DNA of 20,616 bases from Pelargonium cotyledonis (taxonomy: Eukaryota; Streptophyta; Magnoliopsida; Geraniales; Geraniaceae), in the NCBI GenBank assembly GCA_036897625.1, contig JAYMTA010001325.1, positions 1 to 20,616 of the forward strand, written 5' to 3'. The notes beneath the pieces are model-generated. The model was not told where the DNA came from. It saw nothing but the letters and a program-made list of their open reading frames with translations, and searched no databases. The position numbers and the translations under genes are program-made. Positions 17,686 to 20,616 of this stretch are shown here, piece by piece (within the stretch, counting starts at the first letter, position 1; each line of letters begins with the position of its first letter).

Positions 17686-18379
17686 GTAGTTTTTGATAAA
17701 ATAGACTAACCAAAGTTGTGAAAAACTGAGGTGGTTGATTGTCGTGGTTGATGAGTTAAAAGTTCGGTGATTAACGAAGATATATATATATATTTGTGAA
17801 CAATGTCGTGCGGTGATATTAACTCAACCACCCATAAATCGATATGTGTCCAACAAATAAAGACGAGTTAGGCAGCACGCAACTAGAACCCCGTGAGCTT
17901 GCTTCATTCACTTGGTAAGTAATGTCTCCTTCCAAACCTCGCAATTTTGATCCATGGTACTCCCTAGAGTTGTACTTTTACCTCAAAAAAAGTTCACAAA
18001 CAAGGCAAAATACGCTAAAATCTATCAATTCACTCTACACGTTATATTTCTAGGTTTCAATAATTTCTTTTTATTAGTTTCTAACTTGGTATTCATATTC
18101 AAATTTATGGGATAGAATTTTTCCGCTTAATAGCATTATTAATTATTTTGTATGTTTAGGTACCTACCTGTGACCTTTATACTTAAAAGTGTCTGCCACG
18201 AGGTGAAGTGTTAATGATCGACCAACATTACGACTTAATACTCATGTTGAGAGTTGATGCAAGTTGACAAGGTAATATAATGAACCAAGAGTAAGTGATC
18301 AAAAGATGATGCATTAATTCGAATTCGAGCCATATAGCTACCCGATTGCAAGAAAAAGATGTCCCGGTTTCTCTATACC
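17686..18379. other. Intergenic DNA, possibly the outer part of an LTR fossil
   Basis: No gene is seen. A TA run lies at about 17780-17791. Words such as TGATCGACCAACATTACGAC (18215-18234) and GAATTCGAATTCGAGCC (18316-18332) have the look of a Ty3/gypsy LTR, and the fossil that follows may begin here. I cannot place its 5' boundary. Confidence 0.35.
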
Positions 18380-18660
18380 TATTTTTGTACTCTTACTCTA
18401 ATACATTGTCTCGATTGCTGGCTTAATCATCGATGGTGGCCCAGTGATCTACTCCCATAGTAGTCATTTGTGCAAGTACTCAAAGAGTAAGCGGGTCGGG
18501 GATATATATTCCAAGAAATGTAAACCATTTGGCACCGTCCGTGGGAATCAAGATTTAACTCACGATGAATATGCAATGGAATGCAAAACACGATCCGGAA
18601 TCAGAGTTTCGGAAGCCGAAGATATAACTTAATCACTTAACAGAGGCACTGTTTATAATA
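18380..18660 (+). mobile_element. Ty3/gypsy fossil fragment: LTR end, primer site and leader
   Basis: TGGCACCGTCCGTGGGAA at 18530-18547 closely resembles the primer-binding stretch of many plant Ty3/gypsy elements. It is preceded by a GGCTTAATCATCGATGG block (18420-18436) like the U5 part of such LTRs, ending near 18525. About 110 bp of leader follows. No gag or pol is recognisable, so the element is broken and reduced to a remnant. Age cannot be estimated because no partner LTR is in view. Confidence 0.6.
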
Positions 18661-19856
18661 TTTTCAATGGCCTGAGGGCCTGGGCATGTAAAATACCCAA
18701 CTCAAAGAAGCAAGTTCCGGAAATTTGATCTAGGAAAAAAAAAAGAAAAAAAAAAGAGGGGAAGTGTACTTATCATTTTACGTACTATGCATGAGGGGAA
18801 GAGAACATGAAGTTCTTTTACAAAAATCATTTCATATACTTCAAATTTTCATCTAATGGTTTTTGTGTTGTTGGGGTACTAATAACATGAGTTTGCCTTT
18901 GATGCAAAATATCATTAATTCAATATATACCCTATATTTTGTTTAGTAGTTACTAGTTAGAGAGAAATTGTGTCATTTTTTCTGTACGTAATATTGTGGC
19001 CGGAGCCAAAGTCACAAGTATGTCCGAAGTTATGAACACCACCTTGTCATCAACCAATCACGCATCACTATGTTGCAAATAATAATAGTTAGTTAATTAC
19101 TCCTCTCTTGGTAAGAGGAAGAGATTATTCATTCTCTCATTTCACTCTCTCTAGTGTCCATCTCTAGAAACACTCTAGAGTTATTGTGATTCCAAACGAG
19201 ATCTTACTATTACATCTGAAGTGGTGTCCCAGAACCACTTTTAGGATTCGTCGCTTTTTGGTGAGTTACCCGCGTAAATTACATGTGCATGAACCCAAGG
19301 CCGAAACCTGTTGCACATTGGCAATTCATAACAACGACCATCAACACCGAACATGGAAAACAACACTAGAAAAAATTGTAAACATGTAAACAAGACGACA
19401 ACAATCTAATATGATTGCGTTGACCACTTAACCATTTGAAACATGCGTATTAGCAAGTATTTGTGTAAAAAATAATAGTAGAAAATTATTTTAAAAGATA
19501 GGATTACATACCGCATTTATTTGAGTTTTTAGCTGATAAAGAAAAGGGCTACACAGAACAACCTTTATGTTTGGAACGTCCTGGAATTAGCCTCTATAAT
19601 GATTTTGTTTGTTTGACATGTTAATGTTCATGTTCATGGGTTGAGATCATTTTCATGTCATGCTCCACATGGCACTATAAAAAATTATGCCCCACCCCAA
19701 TGGTCAGTTCATTCATACTCGAAATTAAAATTTGAAAGATCACCAATATTGGGTGCCCTCGTTTTGGTCGTGAACCTTGTACTTGTATAGTACATCCTTT
19801 CGTGTTTTTAAAATTTTCTAATACAATCATAAAATGATACTTGTTATTGTTAAAAA
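18661..19856. other. Intergenic DNA, nothing recognised
   Basis: There is no gene that I can support. An A-rich low-complexity stretch lies at 18734-18758. Bases 19110-19330 have the CT-rich then TCTAGAAACACTCTAGAG make-up often seen around LTR transcription ends, but no terminus or primer site could be identified. The + open frame at 19186-19389 has no family character. Confidence 0.45.
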
Positions 19857-20064
19857 AACAAAAATCTACACTCAAACTTCATTACCATGGTCAACTTCTA
19901 CGTCATTATCAGTATTTTCCTTTTTTATGAGCAAGTGGTATTTTTTAATAAGAATCTTTAAAAAACATAAATTTACACCCAAACTTCATTATCTTAATCA
20001 ACTTCTACTTCATTTTCACCTGTTTCTTTTTATGAGCAAGCAGTACTTTTTAATAAAGAATCTG
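19857..20064 (+). repeat. Two-copy tandem duplication, period 107 bp
   Basis: CAAACTTCATTA starts at 19873 and again at 19980, and the similarity covers the whole unit. TCAACTTCTACGTCATT pairs with TCAACTTCTACTTCATT, TTTTTATGAGCAAGTGGTA with TTTTTATGAGCAAGCAGTA, and TTTTTAATAAGAATCT with TTTTTAATAAAGAATCT. The copies are roughly 80 percent alike. The open frame at 19834-20073 runs through both copies but is AT-driven and not credible as a gene. It ends 50 bp before the copia LTR. Confidence 0.85.
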
Positions 20065-20113
20065 AAACGATAGAATAAAAGTACAAAATAAGGTTAACCC
20101 AATGTAGAATAAG

Positions 20114-20431
20114 TGTTAAAATTTGTAATGTGTTTTGTAGAATTTTCTAGAAATGTCTAGAAATTAGAAGAAGTAGTAGAAAATTAAGGATATGTATGGA
20201 GAATTCTAGAGCTTCTTGAAGAAGGCATGAGATCTCTAAAATTATCCATTGTCAACTATAAATAGTTGTACTTGTGATCATTTCAAGCAATGTGAAAAAC
20301 TTAGAACATATTATCCAAATCCATTGCTCCTTGTCTCAACTACTAAATTTTTCGTTTGCCTACTCAATCTCTTATACATTTAACTAAAACCTTCAACCTA
20401 AAACCCATCAACCATCTTCCATAATCCAACA
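20114..20431 (+). mobile_element. 5' LTR of a Ty1/copia fossil
   Basis: The 318-bp LTR begins TGTTAAAATT and ends TCCAACA, the TG..CA form expected of LTR ends. A TATA box (TATAAATA) lies at 20257-20264, followed by CT-rich sequence like an R-U5 region. The primer site follows directly. The element extends beyond the window, so completeness, target duplication and age (from LTR divergence) cannot be judged. Confidence 0.85.
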
Positions 20432-20432
20432 G

Positions 20433-20444
20433 TGGTATCAGAGC
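20433..20444 (+). other. Copia primer-binding site for initiator-Met tRNA
   Basis: TGGTATCAGAGC is the classic 12-base complement to the 3' end of plant initiator methionine tRNA, placed one base after the LTR as in most Ty1/copia elements. Confidence 0.95.
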
Positions 20445-20497
20445 TACGTTCGATCACATAAAAGGCGTAGTTTGTTATCTATTCCTAACTATACACC

Positions 20498-20616
20498 ATG
20501 TCCGCAGAAAGATCTACCAAACAAATTCCACTCCTTATTTTCTCAGGGGAGAACTATGATTATTGGGCCATTAAAATGAAGACTTACTTCCTTTCTCAAC
20601 GCCTATGGGAAGTAGT
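20498..20616 (+). mobile_element. Start of the copia gag region, cut by the window end
   Basis: The first 39 codons after the ATG at 20498 include FSGENYDYWAIKMKTYF and end near QRLWEVV, the gag N-terminal signature (DUF4219/UBN2 type) of plant Ty1/copia elements. Gag would form the virus-like particle. Only this opening segment is visible, so nothing can be said about whether the element is whole. Confidence 0.88.

Noticed and set aside
19186-19389. 67-codon + open frame
   Set aside because: It starts at a non-specific site in repeat-like DNA and shows no motif, codon bias or neighbouring gene signals.

Overview
The window looks like nuclear DNA of a flowering plant, most likely a eudicot. 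Intergenic DNA is AT-rich, genes have short GT-AG introns, one gene encodes a plant-only secondary-wall protein, and the transposon families are plant types (L1-type LINE with RNase H, tRNA-type SINEs, Tourist, Stowaway, long-TIR MULE, copia with an initiator-Met tRNA primer site). The species cannot be named from sequence alone. Two host genes look intact, both on the + strand.

Layout. 1-3329: decayed, 5'-open LINE with poly-A tail. 3352-3746: fold-back MITE. 3950-4157: a SINE on the minus strand inside an 8-bp target duplication. 4158-5628: unclassified repeat-like DNA. 5629-5885: a second minus-strand SINE inside a 15-bp target duplication. 5964-7035: Tourist/PIF-Harbinger-type element with a TAA duplication. 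About 7775-8322: hAT-like short element ending some 28 bp before a TATA box. 8436-9023: single-exon gene for a TED7-like (tracheary element differentiation-related) membrane protein. 9990-10450: relic of a LINE RNase H end. 10943-12433: long-TIR, MULE-like element with a GC-rich interior. 12437-13012: nested direct duplications and an orphan exon-like patch. 13375-13615: Stowaway MITE. 14011-17112: eight-exon MATE transporter gene (DETOXIFICATION 27-32 type, 490 aa). 17455-17683: a second Stowaway of the same family in the opposite orientation. About 18380-18660: Ty3/gypsy fossil fragment. 19857-20064: 107-bp tandem duplication. 20114-20616: start of a Ty1/copia element running off the window.

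The two host genes show no operon-like link. The TED7-like protein is expected at the plasma membrane of cells making lignified secondary walls. The MATE protein is expected to export or sequester an organic solute by cation antiport. What stands out is how closely small transposons sit to both genes: one ends next to the TED7-like core promoter, and a matched inverted pair of Stowaway copies brackets the MATE gene. I found no rRNA, tRNA, snRNA or CRISPR features. Homology calls were made by reading, not by database search.
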